Positions 62,042 to 64,000 of a DNA stretch of 64,000 nucleotides are shown in pieces. The stretch's first letter is position 1. Every line of letters starts with the position of its first letter. This DNA is from Streptomyces tauricus (GTDB lineage Bacteria > Actinomycetota > Actinomycetes > Streptomycetales > Streptomycetaceae): the NCBI RefSeq assembly GCF_014650955.1, contig NZ_BMVY01000028.1:1-64000 (forward strand). Direction: 5' to 3'. The notes under the pieces were generated by a model, which saw nothing but the letters and a program-made list of their open reading frames with translations, made no database searches and had not been told where the DNA came from. The translations under genes and the position numbers were made by a program.

Positions 62042-62116
62042 ACCCGTATGGGACCGAACCCCGTAGGGGCCCCGCATGGGACTGACCCCCGCAAGGGACT
62101 GAGCCCCGTATAGGGG
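62034..62116 (+). repeat. Degenerate GGGACTGA repeats in the nuoA-nuoB spacer
   Basis: GGGACTGA or GGGACCGA units start at 62034, 62050, 62078 and 62095; the first includes the nuoA stop. Each is followed by a CCCCGTA-like block. The spacer is thus largely made of one short unit repeated, possibly grown by slippage. Confidence 0.6.
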
Positions 62117-62134
62117 ACAGAGGAGCCATTGAGC

Positions 62135-62685
<551 letters not shown>

Positions 62686-62689
<4 letters not shown>

Positions 62690-63507
62690 GCGACGCGAAC
62701 GGCAACGCCAAGAGCCCGACCGGAGACGGCCAGGGCAGGAGCCCAGGAGACGGCAAGGGCACGGGCCCGACCGGCGACGGCACGAACGGCGTCAACCCCG
62801 AGAAGGACCTCGGCGCCTCCAACCTCCCGGGCCAGCGAGGCGACGGTGGCGAGGAGATCCGCGTCCAGCGCGGCATGTTCGGCGCCAACAACGGCGGGGA
62901 CACCTCCGGATACGGCGGCCTGATCCGCTCGATCCGCCTCCCCGGCCCGGCCGGCCGGCCGTACGGCGGCTGGTTCGACGAGGTCGCCGACGAACTCGAA
63001 GGCGCCCTGGAGGAACAGGGCCTCGTCCCGGAGAACGCGATCGACAAGACGATCGTCGACCGCGACGAGCTCACCTTCCACATCGAGCGCGAGCATCTGC
63101 TCCAGGTCGCCCGGACCCTGCGCGACGACCCGGCCCTGCGCTTCGAGCTCTGCACCGGTGTGAGCGGGGTGCACTACCCGGCCGACAAGGGCCGCGAGCT
63201 GCACGCCGTCTACCACCTGCGCTCGCTCACCCACAACCGGCTGATCCGCCTCGAAGTCAGTGCCCCCGACAGCGACCCGCGCATCCCGTCCCTGGTCTCG
63301 GTCTATCCGACCAACGACTGGCACGAGCGCGAGACGTACGACTTCTTCGGCATCGTCTTCGAAGGTCACCCGGCGCTGACGCGGATCATGATGCCGGACG
63401 ACTGGCAGGGCTTCCCGCAGCGCAAGGACTATCCCCTCGGCGGTATCGCCGTCGAGTACAAGGGCGCCCAGATCCCGGCTCCGGACCAGCGGAGGTCGTA
63501 CTCATGA
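62686..63507 (+). CDS. nuoC: NADH-quinone oxidoreductase subunit C
   Basis: 273-residue peripheral subunit; the family signature is HERETYDFFGIVFEGHP near residue 209. The first ~75 residues are Gly/Asn/Lys-rich and low complexity. GTG 62686 overlaps the nuoB stop (GTGA), and the stop overlaps the nuoD start (ATGA). Confidence 0.94.
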
Positions 63508-64000
63508 GCACGCAGTCAACGAGTGCACAGTCAGCGGGCGCGCAGTCGGCGTCGGCGCGGGAGACCACCGAGGGCCCCGTCTACACGGTCACCGGTGGCG
63601 ACTGGGACGAGGTCGTCCAGACCGCGGTCAGGGCCGACGACGAGCGCATCGTCGTCAACATGGGCCCCCAGCACCCCTCCACCCACGGAGTGCTCCGGCT
63701 CATCCTGGAGATCGAGGGCGAGACGGTCACCGAGGCCCGCTGCGGCATCGGCTACCTGCACACCGGCATCGAGAAGAACCTCGAATACCGGACGTGGACC
63801 CAGGGCACCACCTTCGTGACGCGCATGGACTATCTGACGTCCTTCTTCAACGAGACCGCCTACTGTCTCGCCGTCGAGAAGCTCCTCGGCATCGAGGACC
63901 AGATCCCGGACCGCGCGACGATCATCCGGGTGCTCCTGATGGAGCTGAACCGGCTCTCCTCGCACCTGGTGTGCATTGCCACCGGCGGCATGGAACTCGG
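63504..64000 (+). CDS. nuoD: NADH-quinone oxidoreductase subunit D, partial
   Basis: Starts at ATG 63504 and runs off the right edge (165 codons seen of roughly 440). The visible part has MGPQHPSTHGVLRLILEIEG, the hydrogenase-like signature, and HTGIEKNLEYRTW, TRMDYLTSFFNE and ELNRLSSHLV. The N-terminal 45 residues are an Ala/Ser-rich extension (STQSTSAQSAGAQSAS) as in other actinobacteria. Confidence 0.95.
   Translation, partial: MSTQSTSAQSAGAQSASARETTEGPVYTVTGGDWDEVVQTAVRADDERIVVNMGPQHPSTHGVLRLILEIEGETVTEARCGIGYLHTGIEKNLEYRTWTQGTTFVTRMDYLTSFFNETAYCLAVEKLLGIEDQIPDRATIIRVLLMELNRLSSHLVCIATGGMEL

Overview
The window reads as a Streptomyces (or very close actinomycete) chromosome: very high GC, GTG and TTG starts, ATGA-type gene overlaps, the futalosine menaquinone genes mqnA and mqnC, FHA-EccC and WXG100 proteins, a Tad pilus locus, a matB-like deacetylase/glycosyltransferase and the start of a nuo operon. 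From memory the gene order resembles the conserved core around mqnA, mqnC and nuoA in S. coelicolor; no alignment was run. All functions are inferred from motifs read in the sequence.

Layout. (1) 0.2-8.3 kb: GNAT enzyme, DUF4229 protein, TetR regulator, then a lipid block: MaoC hydratase and long-form FabG on the minus strand, divergent from a thiolase across a double palindrome that looks like a TetR operator, followed by an acyl-CoA synthetase. (2) 8.4-12.9 kb: cold-shock protein with a repeat-bearing leader, mqnA, a receptor-type Ser/Thr kinase and the deletion scar of a second kinase gene. (3) 13-31 kb: a type VII secretion-like island with one FHA/FtsK ATPase (EccC type), four WXG100-like small proteins, two paralogous ~670-690-residue partner proteins each preceded by a small WxG protein, a third large candidate substrate, a possible EspG-like chaperone, an RDD membrane protein, lipoproteins, and at least two decayed lipoprotein genes. 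No EccB, EccD, EccE or mycosin is present. (4) 31-33.6 kb: GntR regulator with two divergent small genes, and a metallophosphoesterase. (5) 34.1-47.7 kb: Tad/Flp pilus genes (CpaB-like, TadZ, TadA, TadB, TadC, Flp pilin, TadE/F/G-like, a LysM-BTAD membrane protein, prepilin peptidase), interrupted by a second copy of the lipoprotein plus secreted-protein pair found in the type VII island. (6) 47.9-52.4 kb: mqnC and a small amidohydrolase-like gene, VOC protein and WYL regulator, GH18-like lipoprotein. (7) 52.7-56.7 kb: matAB-like exopolysaccharide genes with an acyltransferase. (8) 56.8-64 kb: menG, PASTA protein, GNAT, geranylgeranyl-reductase-type flavoprotein, NlpC/P60 hydrolase, and nuoA-nuoD (nuoD runs off the edge), with a Rex-like operator upstream of nuoA.

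How it fits together. MqnA, MqnC, MenG and possibly the reductase make or modify menaquinone, the electron acceptor of the Nuo complex at the right end. The Tad genes would build a surface pilus from pseudopilins sharing the G-x4-E processing motif. The most interesting part is region 3: two independently positioned WxG/large-protein modules with GC-rich related N-termini and more AT-rich divergent remainders around a lone EccC, plus a lipoprotein/secreted-protein pair shared with the Tad locus. This may be an under-described actinobacterial type VII secretion variant and its substrates.
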